Position numbers and translations under genes: made by a program. Shown here in pieces: positions 30,084-38,132 of a stretch of DNA of 40,706 nt. Each line of letters opens with the position of its first letter. The stretch's first letter is position 1. The notes under the pieces are model-generated. The model did not search any database. It was given only the letters and a program-made list of their open reading frames with translations, and had not been told where the DNA came from. Source of the DNA: Candidatus Woesearchaeota archaeon (GTDB taxonomy: Archaea; Nanobdellota; Nanobdellia; Woesearchaeales; GCA-2687795). Location: assembly GCA_002687795.1 (NCBI GenBank), contig NZBG01000032.1:1-40706 (forward strand), read 5' to 3'.

Positions 30084-30908
30084 ATGACAAGATTAAAACA
30101 AGCATTAAAAGGAAAGCTAACAGCAAAGGAATTCTCTTACCTTAGAGCATCCTTTGATGTAATTGGAGATATTGCAATAATCGAAATCCCTGATGAATTA
30201 ATCAAGAAAGAAAAACTCATTGCGGAAACCCTTCTGAATATGTTGAAGAATGTTAAAGTTGTATGTAAGAAAGCTGGCATTCATAAAGGAGTTTTCAGGA
30301 CTCAAAAACTAAAGGTTTTGGCTGGAGAGAAAAGGAAAGAAACCATCCATAAAGAGAATGATACAAGAATAAAAATTAATGTTGAGAAGGTTTATTTCTC
30401 TTCAAGGCTGAGCACTGAAAGGAAAAGAATCTATCAGTTAATAAAACCAGGCGAGTCTGTGCTGGTTATGTTCTCCGGCTGCGCTCCTTACCCTTGCGTT
30501 ATCTCTAAGAATACAAAAGCAAAGGAAATCTATGCTATAGAAATAAATCCTGTTGCCCATAAATATGCTGAAGAGAATGTTAAGCTGAACAAGATTGATA
30601 ATGTTAAACTATTCCTTGGCGATGTAAAGGATATCATCCCCAAACTAAGAAAGAGGTTTGACAGGATCGTGATGCCTTTGCCTAAGTCTGCTGAGAATTT
30701 CCTTGATACTGCGTTGGCTTGCTCTAAGAAGGGGACTGTAGTTCATTTTTATGATTTCTTAAATGAAAAGGAGTTTGAGAAGGCGCATGATAAGATTGAT
30801 AAGGCCTGTAAGAGGAATAAGAGAAAGTATAAGATTCTTAGGACAGTTAAATGCGGCCAGTTTTCTCCGGGAGTGTTTAGGGTTTGCGTTGATTTTAAAG
30901 TAAGTTGA
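30084..30908 (+). CDS. trm5: Trm5-family tRNA (m1G37) methyltransferase
   Basis: 274 aa. The N-terminal region has the family block SFDVIGDIAIIEIPDELI and the KAGIHKGVFRTQKLKVLAGE segment; then VYFSSRLSTERKRIYQLIKP, a SAM-binding region VLVMFSGCAPYPCVISKNTK / EIYAIEINPVAHKYAEENV, and the active-site block RIVMPLPKSAENFLDTAL. Trm5 methylates G37 next to the anticodon to keep the reading frame; archaeal paralogues also act in wyosine synthesis, so the exact subtype is uncertain. Downstream of the EamA gene with a 1-nt gap. Confidence 0.87.
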   Translation: MTRLKQALKGKLTAKEFSYLRASFDVIGDIAIIEIPDELIKKEKLIAETLLNMLKNVKVVCKKAGIHKGVFRTQKLKVLAGEKRKETIHKENDTRIKINVEKVYFSSRLSTERKRIYQLIKPGESVLVMFSGCAPYPCVISKNTKAKEIYAIEINPVAHKYAEENVKLNKIDNVKLFLGDVKDIIPKLRKRFDRIVMPLPKSAENFLDTALACSKKGTVVHFYDFLNEKEFEKAHDKIDKACKRNKRKYKILRTVKCGQFSPGVFRVCVDFKVS

Positions 30909-30914
30909 AAAAAA

Positions 30915-30991
30915 GACATGCGTTCCTAAGTTACTTCCGTTAATCATCGGCTTGCGCCTCATTGGGTGTTCACTAAGTCATCACACATGTC
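30915..30991 (-). other. Hairpin-bounded segment, weak box C/D-like candidate
   Basis: Between the convergent trm5 and pheT genes. GACATGTG (30991-30984) can pair with CGCATGTC (30922-30915), bounding about 60 nt. On the minus strand TGATGA follows the 5' arm (C-box-like, 30983-30978) and GATGAT occurs mid-way (C'-like), but no CTGA D box precedes the 3' arm. May be only a shared terminator hairpin. Confidence 0.25.
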
Positions 30992-31028
30992 ATAGTCAGA
31001 AAGTAAGGAGGGTTTTTAAAGGTTTACT

Positions 31029-32684
31029 TTATTTCTTCACAGCTTCAAACAACTCGCTCAGATTAATCTCTAGCCCTACAACAGGCACTTCAATTCCAAA
31101 GTTCTCCAGAACCTTTGGATTTATCTCTCCAATGTATGCAACCTTTTTACCCTTAACAATAACCCTTCCAACCCTGCCATTTATGAAAGAGCTATGCTTT
31201 GTATCCTCAATTGTGTATGTAACCCCAAACGCTCTTGTTAAGCCATCCAACACCTTTTTTATCTCTGTGAAATCCGCCTCTGCATGCGCGCTTATAACAC
31301 CAAGCCTTTCATAATCAGTTACTTTATCCTCTTTTCTTACTGTCACAGTCCCCTGCTCAAAGATTTTCTGAGGGTATTCAACATGCTTATTCTTTGACAG
31401 GAAATCCATAAGAACAGGCAGGAGCCATGTCCTTACCACTGAATATGTCTTGGAAACATACTTGCTTATCTCAACTGTGCCAAAGTCCTCGCAGTTCATC
31501 TTTTTGTATAGAAGCTCCTTGTTGGAGAGCATAGGGCTCATTACCTCCTGACAGCCATAACCAACAATAAGCTCTCTTGCCTTATCAACGAATTCCACCA
31601 TTGGCAATGTTTCACCGATAGTATAGCTTTCCAGGGGAAGCTCTTCAATCTTGTTATAGTCATACATGATTCCTATATCTTCAATAACATCAAACTGGTG
31701 GAGAATATCTTTTCTGTAATGAGGAATCTGCACAACGCCTTTACTATAATCATACCTTGCTCTTTCTATAAGATTCTTTATCTCAGGATCCTTCAGATCA
31801 AGGCCGAGCAGTTCCTTGATTTTATCCTTATTTAGTTTTATTTTATCATTAAACAAGAATGGTGTTACTATTTTTTTGTCTGGGTACTTTATATCAACGC
31901 TGTATATCTTAAAGCTTCTCTCAAGCAATGCCTGGGAAAATATGTTTGTTGCCAGGAGTATTGCATCCTGGTCATCACCGGTTACCTCAAAGAAGAGCTC
32001 TTCATCTCCCACTTCAATTTTTCCTGAAAAGTTAGAGTTAATTATAGGCGGGAAGCTCAGCACCTCATCCTTGTCGTCAACAAGTATAGGATATTTGTCA
32101 AAGCCTTTCAATATCCTGGCATATTCTATGCCTTTAGGATGCTGCTCAAGTATTTGGTTAAGGTCCAGTTCCTTATTAAATTCCAGGGGAACAAACTTGA
32201 TGGATTCAGGGTTGACAGCCTTGTAATGGACAGGGAACTTTATCCTTTTATATGAATAAAGGCCAATTGAAACCTTCTTTCTTTTTCTGCCATAGTTCTC
32301 GCAGAGCTTTTCCTGCAGCTGTATCATCTGCATCAACAGCTTTTCATTAATCATCTGATCCTTTGCAACAAAGGCTGCGATATACGGTCTTATCTTCTTA
32401 ACTGATTTGTCAACGATGACCTTGTAATCTGCCTTGTTTAGCTTTAGGTTAGGTATACCCTTATCCAGATTAAGAACCCCTTTAAGCAACCTTGCAACTC
32501 CCTCAACACTCCAAAGATAAGGAAGGTTAGTGTCGCCAAAATCCGCCTTAACCTCATCAGACTCTTTATCATAACCATCAAACTCTGCCTTGCAATAGAA
32601 TAAAAGCTCTTTCAGCTCATCAATGCTTAATCTTTTTCCAATAAGCTCCTGTAAATCATTTAATGAAAAGGTTATTGTTGGCAT
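31029..32684 (-). CDS. pheT: Phenylalanyl-tRNA synthetase beta subunit
   Basis: 551 aa, the normal size of the short archaeal/eukaryotic-type beta chain. Starts MPTITFSLNDLQELIGKRLS, contains the B3/B4 region in the first half (SIGLYSYKRIKFPVHYKAVN), the B5-like segment with ELLGLDLKDPEIKNLIERA, YRKDILHQFDVIEDIGIMY, and the catalytic-like core ending in SFINGRVGRVIVKG and AYIGEINPKVLENFGI. Pairs with PheS (not in window) to charge tRNA-Phe. Convergent with trm5 and separated from prf1 by 55 bp. Confidence 0.95.
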   Translation of the reverse strand: MPTITFSLNDLQELIGKRLSIDELKELLFYCKAEFDGYDKESDEVKADFGDTNLPYLWSVEGVARLLKGVLNLDKGIPNLKLNKADYKVIVDKSVKKIRPYIAAFVAKDQMINEKLLMQMIQLQEKLCENYGRKRKKVSIGLYSYKRIKFPVHYKAVNPESIKFVPLEFNKELDLNQILEQHPKGIEYARILKGFDKYPILVDDKDEVLSFPPIINSNFSGKIEVGDEELFFEVTGDDQDAILLATNIFSQALLERSFKIYSVDIKYPDKKIVTPFLFNDKIKLNKDKIKELLGLDLKDPEIKNLIERARYDYSKGVVQIPHYRKDILHQFDVIEDIGIMYDYNKIEELPLESYTIGETLPMVEFVDKARELIVGYGCQEVMSPMLSNKELLYKKMNCEDFGTVEISKYVSKTYSVVRTWLLPVLMDFLSKNKHVEYPQKIFEQGTVTVRKEDKVTDYERLGVISAHAEADFTEIKKVLDGLTRAFGVTYTIEDTKHSSFINGRVGRVIVKGKKVAYIGEINPKVLENFGIEVPVVGLEINLSELFEAVKK

Positions 32685-32739
32685 TTTGTGATTATCAGCT
32701 ATTTAGAATATAAATTATTTATGTTTATAAAGGTTTAGT

Positions 32740-33837
32740 TTACCCTGTATCATACCTCAATATAGCAGCAACCTTGCCCATGTCCCTTAACTGGGCACCT
32801 TCCCTTGTTTCTGTTGAGATGATCTTGACTTCAGAGCCAACCTGCTTTGCCTCTTCCTCAAGCTTGTCTATCTCTTTATCATCTAAATCTTCTGATAGTA
32901 ACAGGGTTTCAACAGCACCGTTCTTAAGGCTCTTCGCTACCTCTTTCTCCCCGTAAGAGACCATGCCAGGCTTTTTGGATAAAAGTTCAAAGAACTTGGA
33001 CATTATATCCTTTTCAGCCATAACTTCTTCCTTGGCCAGCACATCTTTTGATTTATCTAACAATTCCTGCAATCCAAACTCTCCTGTATAAGATATATCT
33101 TTAATTGCAATAATCTTTTTCTTTAGCTCTGTTGTGATAAAGTCCCCATCAATAAGGTCATGCTTTGAAGGACCGGGACCGCCCATAATAATGCCCTTCA
33201 ACTCCTTTTTGCCAAGGAACTCATTCTTCATATGATCTGCTACTTTTTTGTAATGGTCTTTTATGGCGCCTTCCCTTATTCTTGCATACCTGGCAGCGCT
33301 TTGTCCTCCAGCTTTTATTTTCCCAGGCACCTGGGAATGCGATTTCAGGACAGGCACAATAGTCTTTCCTTTCAGATAAGCAATGTTAGCATCCCTCCTG
33401 TCAACTATAACCAAGGCATAAATCTCTTTAACCTCCATCATATCCCTTAAAAGATCAAGAACGAATTCTTTATCGCACCTGTATATTCTTGTTTTCAATG
33501 GCACTGGAGGCTCAATGCTCCATACCTTCAAGTCCTGCTGCCCTTCCTTTGATGCAATATTACCTGAGAAGGCTGCCAACCCATTCTCTGGTGTTCTCTT
33601 GAACAGCCTTAGATGCTGTATCATCCTCTCAAGGGCATCTACCACATTCTTTCTTGTGGAAGCTGATTTTATGTTTGAAGCTGTGCCCTGCTCCTGGGAA
33701 AGATGGTTGATTACCTTGTTAATATCATAACCTTTGGGGATATAAACACTAACCAGTTCTGTATGGCGGCCCCTATGTAATTCCAGTTCCTTAACGAACT
33801 TCTTCAGTTTATGCTTTTGTACTGTTGTTAGTGTCAT
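32740..33837 (-). CDS. prf1: Peptide chain release factor aRF1
   Basis: 365 aa; archaeal aRF1 is commonly about 400-415, so this is a compact version. The stop-codon-recognition motif NIKS is at 55-58 (TASNIKSASTRKNV), the hydrolysis motif GGQ at 177-179 (KAGGQSAARYARIREGAIKD), and the C-terminal domain ends AILRYDTG. Recognises all three stop codons in archaea, relevant to the in-frame TGA and TAG noted elsewhere in this window. Confidence 0.94.
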   Translation of the reverse strand: MTLTTVQKHKLKKFVKELELHRGRHTELVSVYIPKGYDINKVINHLSQEQGTASNIKSASTRKNVVDALERMIQHLRLFKRTPENGLAAFSGNIASKEGQQDLKVWSIEPPVPLKTRIYRCDKEFVLDLLRDMMEVKEIYALVIVDRRDANIAYLKGKTIVPVLKSHSQVPGKIKAGGQSAARYARIREGAIKDHYKKVADHMKNEFLGKKELKGIIMGGPGPSKHDLIDGDFITTELKKKIIAIKDISYTGEFGLQELLDKSKDVLAKEEVMAEKDIMSKFFELLSKKPGMVSYGEKEVAKSLKNGAVETLLLSEDLDDKEIDKLEEEAKQVGSEVKIISTETREGAQLRDMGKVAAILRYDTG

Positions 33838-33897
33838 ATTATTGCTATAAGAAGGGCTTATTTAATAAATTTACTTAGAATCACAAAAGAATAAATG

Positions 33898-34050
33898 CTA
33901 TCCGCTCCACTTGCCCCTGCTTACCCCAAGGATGCTTTTGCAGTGGGGACAGGAATACATGATTTCCTGCTTGATAAACCCTGCTCCTTTCTTTTCAAGC
34001 TCAATATCATCGAGAGTTACTTCACCTTTACAGAAGGGACATTTTGCCAT
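33898..34050 (-). CDS. Small zinc-ribbon protein, 50 aa
   Basis: ATG 34050 to TAG 33898. Two Cys pairs, CPFC at 4-7 and CPHC at about 33-36, about 25 residues apart, form a rubredoxin-like zinc ribbon; the rest is short (KGEVTLDDIELEKKGAGF, SILGVSRGKWSG). An AT-rich element lies just upstream. No family name is certain; such ribbons are common as nucleic-acid or protein adaptors. Confidence 0.75.
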   Translation of the reverse strand: MAKCPFCKGEVTLDDIELEKKGAGFIKQEIMYSCPHCKSILGVSRGKWSG

Positions 34051-34084
34051 AAAACTGTATAAATCATGGATTGTATATAAAGCT

Positions 34085-34861
34085 TTATTTTTTGGTTACA
34101 AAATAATTAGATAATATAATTAAAACGCCCCCTAAGATTACATTTAAGCCAATGGATTGGGAGAATATGATTGCTGCTAAAACGGTTGCGCTTACTGGCT
34201 CTAATAATAACAGGATGCCTGCAACAGAAGCATGAATATGCTTAACGCCTTTGTAGAAGAGGGAATGAGGGATAACGCCTGAGATTAATGCAAAAAGAGC
34301 AAAGTATATCCAATAATGTGATGGGAATCCTAAAGATAATCTTACAATACTTTGGTCTTTGATAAAATAATTTAAAACGGGCCATAGCAATAATAACCAT
34401 GCTAATGAAAATGCTGCAAACCCAAATGTTGTTGTGATATAATGCTGCTTATTCAGCCCGCTTTTCCTGCCCCAGATTACCCAGAGAGAGATAAATATGC
34501 CTGCAATCAATGCTGAGATTATTCCTTCTAAAGGACCAGCAGATTTTATGTCCCATGGTTTAAGCAGACAAAGTAAACCAATGACTGCAATGGCAACAGA
34601 TAAGATTTTTCTTGATGTTATATGTTCTTTTAGCAATATCTTCCCAAAAAATACAGTCCAAATAGGCTGGCTGTATAATAAGAAAGATACAATTGCAACC
34701 GGAACACCCAGAACAATCCCTATATATTGAGTTAAAACTGCAATGGCTCCGATCAGCCCATAAATTATAAAGAAGAATAGCATTTTCTTCTTTATCATGT
34801 ATTTGGGCTTAATCAGAATAAAGAGGAAGATAATTAAGGCAATAAAAAATAACCTGACCAC
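34085..34861 (-). CDS. EamA/DMT-family transporter missing an ordinary start, 258 aa
   Basis: Hydrophobic DMT protein with LLYSQPIWTVFFGKILLKEH and SVAGILLLLEPVSATVLAAI as family blocks. The first usable ordinary start is GTG 34861, but this lies after helix 1. The frame upstream is open to a TAA at 34966 and encodes a convincing first helix, AAILYGIITSGGQFFSDLGL then SAYEISVVRLFF (the typical E-x-x-x-x-R). The extension has no ATG, GTG or TTG; a TATA-like TTATTTAAAA (about 34963-34972) points to leaderless initiation near ATA 34945 or ATT 34942. True length would be about 286 aa. Confidence 0.78.
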   Translation of the reverse strand: MVRLFFIALIIFLFILIKPKYMIKKKMLFFFIIYGLIGAIAVLTQYIGIVLGVPVAIVSFLLYSQPIWTVFFGKILLKEHITSRKILSVAIAVIGLLCLLKPWDIKSAGPLEGIISALIAGIFISLWVIWGRKSGLNKQHYITTTFGFAAFSLAWLLLLWPVLNYFIKDQSIVRLSLGFPSHYWIYFALFALISGVIPHSLFYKGVKHIHASVAGILLLLEPVSATVLAAIIFSQSIGLNVILGGVLIILSNYFVTKK

Positions 34862-34980
34862 AGAAATTTCATAAGCAGATAAGCCTAAATCTGAGAAAAA
34901 CTGCCCCCCGGATGTTATGATTCCATATAATATTGCTGCAATTATTACAGATAGATTTATGTTTTAAATAAGAAAAAAAA

Positions 34981-35052
34981 GCGAAGGGGGAGACTCGAAC
35001 TCCCGAAAAGTCGCTCTGCAGGCGACCGCCGTAGCCGCTGGGCCACCTTCGC
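34981..35052 (-). tRNA. tRNA-Cys(GCA)
   Basis: 72 nt, no intron, no encoded CCA. Acceptor GCGAAGG/CCTTCGC, D-arm GCC/GGC, anticodon stem GTCGC/GCGAC with loop CTGCAGA (GCA), T-arm GGGAG-TTCGAGT-CTCCC. An AT-rich TATA-like stretch (ATTTATTAAATCC on the minus strand) lies about 30-40 nt upstream. Confidence 0.95.
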
Positions 35053-35161
35053 AAGTATATAGCTAGAATTCTCCGGATTTAATAAATGTTACTGTAAATC
35101 AGAAAGTTTAGATAATTTAATAAATGTAATCCTCTAAACTTAGTTAATGCGGGAAGGAACC

Positions 35162-35173
35162 TTTATATATAAA
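35162..35173 (+). promoter_or_regulatory. TATA box of the RecA-like gene
   Basis: TTTATATATAAA, 24-35 nt before ATG 35197, one of the best TATA boxes in the window. Confidence 0.55.
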
Positions 35174-35196
35174 TCAGCCCAATATATTATCATAAT

Positions 35197-35595
35197 ATGG
35201 CAGGCTCTAAACTTAAGGTGGATGAGACACTTAAAAAGAATCTAAAGTATTTAAAGGAATATGTAGCTTTAGCAACAGTAAAGGCTAAGGATTACCAGAA
35301 AACAAACATAGAGATTATCAGGCATTTAATAGATACTGATAATATCCCAGGTGTCTATGTTACATTAAACAAGCCCTTCAAAACTATGCAAAGGCTGCTT
35401 AAAGAGAAAAAGATTGATACAAGAATGATTATCTTTATTGACGCTGTTTCTAAAGGCGCTGATGGAAACATAAAAAAGACAAAAGACTGCCTGTTTATCG
35501 GCTCACCTGAAAACCTGAGCGATATCGCTGTTGCAATGGACCAGGCTGTGATGGCAATTCAATCAGAAAAAAATTCCTATTCTTTGATTCATTAA
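35197..35595 (+). CDS. RecA/KaiC-superfamily-like protein, frameshifted, 132 aa
   Basis: N-terminal part of a protein resembling inactive KaiC/FlaH/RAD55-like ATPase relatives: VYVTLNKPFKTMQRLLKEKK, RMIIFIDAVSKGAD, DCLFIGSPENLSDIAVAMDQ. No Walker A is visible. At an A7 run (35567-35573) the frame ends soon in SYSLIH-stop, while the next frame continues the fold (see next entry). With one more A the protein would be about 190 aa. The RecA fold and position next to pilus locus 2 recall FlaH, but this is inference. Confidence 0.7.
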   Translation: MAGSKLKVDETLKKNLKYLKEYVALATVKAKDYQKTNIEIIRHLIDTDNIPGVYVTLNKPFKTMQRLLKEKKIDTRMIIFIDAVSKGADGNIKKTKDCLFIGSPENLSDIAVAMDQAVMAIQSEKNSYSLIH

Positions 35596-35768
35596 ACACA
35601 TTATTATTGTATAATAAAGCAACAACAGTCGCTAAATTTATCCATTTCCTCGCAAGCAAGATGAGGACCTGGAAGGTAAAGGGTATAATAGTTTCACTGC
35701 ATAAAGATAAGGATAAGGAATTAATAGATGAATTGTCACAGTTCTGCGATGTCATAATGGATATATAA
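35574..35768 (+). pseudogene. Out-of-frame C-terminal part of the RecA-like protein
   Basis: In the +1 frame the sequence reads FLFFDSLNTLLLYN, then ATTVAKFIHFLASKMRTWKV and ELIDELSQFCDVIMDI, ending in TAA at 35766-35768. FFDSLNTLLLYN matches the Walker-B-like strand of this superfamily (compare IDSL). There is no start for independent translation, so it belongs to the frame above. Confidence 0.7.
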
Positions 35769-35801
35769 AATTTATTACAGTTTAAAAAAGAGGTGAAGAG
35801 G

Positions 35802-36278
35802 ATGAAAAACTTAGGTTATCTGGCTGCTTTAGTTGCTATTGCCCTTGGATTGATGGCAATATTCAAGATTGTTGTTAACCTTGAGATTGCTATTGGGTTT
35901 GTAACAATTTCTTTTGGTATTTTGGCGATTATATGGACATCAATGGCTCTCAAAAGCCTTTCACCAGGCTCTTCACTAAAGAAGCATACTGCTACATTTC
36001 TGGTCTGCTTGATATTTATTCTCATGTTCTCCATATGGCACACTATGGAGAAATTGTTTGAATGGAGAAAGAGTGTTGTTGAGGTAATGCTTTATCCTGG
36101 CTATTTCTTTATAACTGCCGCTTTCCTTATCTTTGTGTTTGCCGCCTACCAGATTCTCGTAATGGGCAAGGAGTTTGGCTTTAGCGCAGAAGCATCAAAA
36201 ATCAAAAATGTAATTAAAGAAAAGAAAAAGAACAACAAACATAAACCAGGCTTAAAAGCTAAACAATCCGCTAAGTAA
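35802..36278 (+). CDS. Four-helix membrane protein, 158 aa
   Basis: Hydrophobic segments at about residues 5-23, 27-48, 63-80 and 97-120, then a basic cytoplasmic tail (KEKKKNNKHKPGLKAKQSAK). ATG 35802 is chosen because GAGGTGA lies 5-6 nt upstream; GTG 35793 would put the start inside that site. It lies 33 nt after the RecA-like gene and overlaps the convergent T2SSF gene by 27 bp. Family not recognised. Confidence 0.75.
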   Translation: MKNLGYLAALVAIALGLMAIFKIVVNLEIAIGFVTISFGILAIIWTSMALKSLSPGSSLKKHTATFLVCLIFILMFSIWHTMEKLFEWRKSVVEVMLYPGYFFITAAFLIFVFAAYQILVMGKEFGFSAEASKIKNVIKEKKKNNKHKPGLKAKQSAK

Positions 36279-37058
36279 ATTTCTTACAAGAAACCTTACT
36301 ACCAAAAAGACAGCCATGGAAAATAAGGCAAGAGCCGGTATAAATTTAATGCCCTGTTTCTCTTTCCCTTTTGATATCAGGCCGATAACCAGAGAGCCCA
36401 ACACTGATGTGGTTAAGAGCACTGTTACGGAAAACTTGATAATGAAATCTATTGAAATCTTTATCTCTGAGAAACTAATAGGCATGGCAGCTGCAGCTCC
36501 TGCCCCCTGAGGAAGACTCAGCATACCCATGTTCTTTGTTAAAACCTCAACCAGGAATGTAGAAAGGCCAAATAACATAGGAGCGCCAAAACCTACAGCA
36601 ACAAAAATAAATATTACATACATCATAACATTAGCTCTTATCTTGTCATCAATAAGCCTTTGCTGCCTTAAGTTCTTAGCGGTCTGCTCCAATAAGGCTG
36701 CCAGCTGGCCGCCTGACCTTAACCCGGAGTTAATCAAAAGAACAGTTTTTTCAAGCTTCTCAGACTTAAGTCTGGAGCACATGCCCAGCAAAGCCTCATC
36801 AATATCCTTGCCCATTGTTATTTCCTTGCCAACAAGGTTGATTTCTTCCTGGAAAGGGCCAAACTCCGGCCTTGCTGATAACAATAAAGCCTTATCAGTG
36901 GTTAGGCCTGCCTTTAGGTTAGAGGCCATTAACTGCAATGCATCAGGCAGGATGTCCTCAACAAATTTTGCTTTTGCATCTATTCCCAGCACAAGGAAGA
37001 TGTAAACAAGGAATTCAATCAGCAGAAATGAAATTATAAAGGTTAGAACCAATGGCAA
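36252..37058 (-). CDS. T2SSF-domain pilus platform protein, main part
   Basis: Single-domain GspF/TadC-like protein: N-terminal helices (LVLTFIISFLLIEFLVYIFL), the cytoplasmic T2SSF domain (about 35-130; DALQLMASNLKAGLTTDKAL, INSGLRSGGQLAALLEQTAK) and C-terminal helices (about 140-268). The TTG start at 37058 directly follows an in-frame TGA (37061-37059); upstream the same frame continues for 56 codons to ATG 37229. The complete gene would therefore be 36252-37229, 325 codons. Last gene of the locus-2 operon. Confidence 0.82.
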   Translation of the reverse strand: MPLVLTFIISFLLIEFLVYIFLVLGIDAKAKFVEDILPDALQLMASNLKAGLTTDKALLLSARPEFGPFQEEINLVGKEITMGKDIDEALLGMCSRLKSEKLEKTVLLINSGLRSGGQLAALLEQTAKNLRQQRLIDDKIRANVMMYVIFIFVAVGFGAPMLFGLSTFLVEVLTKNMGMLSLPQGAGAAAAMPISFSEIKISIDFIIKFSVTVLLTTSVLGSLVIGLISKGKEKQGIKFIPALALFSMAVFLVVRFLVRNLLSGLFSF

Positions 37059-37229
37059 TCAGATTATGTTAGAAATAAACAGTGATACAGCCAAAGATAA
37101 CCCAAGCCAAAAGAATAATACAAACCCCATAAACTTGGATGGATTTATCTTAACATTTGAATATGTAAGGAGCTTTCTATAGCTTTCTTTTATCTTCTTT
37201 GGGTAAAGTAATGCTAGGCCTCTATACAT
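37059..37229 (-). CDS. N-terminal segment of the T2SSF gene, ended by TGA, 56 aa
   Basis: ATG 37229 to TGA 37059 reads MYRGLALLYPKKIKESYRKL, then a membrane helix (KFMGFVLFFWLGLSLAVSLF) ending SNII before TGA. This is the expected N-terminus of a TadC-like protein, and the reading frame is the same as the following T2SSF gene. The next codon is TTG, so stop-restart is possible. It starts 1 nt after the preceding platform gene's stop. Confidence 0.7.
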   Translation of the reverse strand: MYRGLALLYPKKIKESYRKLLTYSNVKINPSKFMGFVLFFWLGLSLAVSLFISNII

Positions 37230-37230
37230 T

Positions 37231-38118
37231 TTAACTCAGCAAATTCGGTCTTTTTGATTTTATCATACCTAAAAACATAATCTGGAAAAAAACCACAAAC
37301 CCATATAATCCCCAAAAGGCAAATTTTGTGGCTGACTCTGATAATGCAATAAAAGAGCTTATTATAATAAGGAATGTTATGCCAAGAGCAGGGATAATCA
37401 CCACAACCAGCATATAAAACATCGCCAGGGGATTTAGCTGCGAACCATACTTTTGGATTTGCAATACCTGCTGCTCTGATAAGGAAGAAATTATTTCAGT
37501 TAATACAGAAGACATCTCTGAGCCGGCTTTTAATCCGTTAACCAGTTGCCAGAGAGCCCTCCTGAAGAACAAGGAAGGGTTGACAGCCGCAACCTCCTCA
37601 AGAACTTCTATCTGCGACTTGCCTGCGTTAATTTCCTTTACTGCCCTGGTAAATTCAGCTGATATTTCACCATAATTTTCCTTTGATATATTAACCAGGA
37701 TATCAAAAAAGGCAACGCCTGAATTAAACTGTATCAGGATATTCTGCAGCGCGGGCAGCAGGTTTCTTTCAATGCTTTTTACTCTTTTTCTGGCAAGCAG
37801 CCTTGGGTACATTATCTGCTGCATAAACCCAAAAAACGAGAATATCAGGGAAACAGTAATGGAAAAGAGCAAAAACTTTTCAACATCAGCCAAATATAAA
37901 AGCAGATTAGAAAAGACAGCAATAAAGATAAAGGTTATCAAAGAAGATAGGAAACAGATGGTTATATATTCCCTTGGCTTTTCCTCTATTTTTGCCTGTT
38001 TGAGGCCTATCTCTATAAACGGAAAGAACATAGTAAGATAATCACCTAACCCTAAAAATAGGTGAGACCATTTTCTTAATACCTTCACTGGAAAGATTGA
38101 AAAAGGGAGTTTAAACAT
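37231..38118 (-). CDS. T2SSF-domain pilus platform protein (TadB/GspF-like), 295 aa
   Basis: Membrane helices at about residues 50-75 and 78-100, a cytoplasmic T2SSF domain (about 110-215; NLLPALQNILIQFNSGVAFF, LWQLVNGLKAGSEMSSVLTE), and C-terminal helices at about 230-258 and 265-288. Its cytoplasmic domain parallels that of the next gene, so together the two are the split counterpart of the two-domain FlaJ-like protein of locus 1. It lies 14 nt after the ATPase gene. Confidence 0.85.
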   Translation of the reverse strand: MFKLPFSIFPVKVLRKWSHLFLGLGDYLTMFFPFIEIGLKQAKIEEKPREYITICFLSSLITFIFIAVFSNLLLYLADVEKFLLFSITVSLIFSFFGFMQQIMYPRLLARKRVKSIERNLLPALQNILIQFNSGVAFFDILVNISKENYGEISAEFTRAVKEINAGKSQIEVLEEVAAVNPSLFFRRALWQLVNGLKAGSEMSSVLTEIISSLSEQQVLQIQKYGSQLNPLAMFYMLVVVIIPALGITFLIIISSFIALSESATKFAFWGLYGFVVFFQIMFLGMIKSKRPNLLS

Positions 38119-38132
38119 TTTAAAAATCTCTG

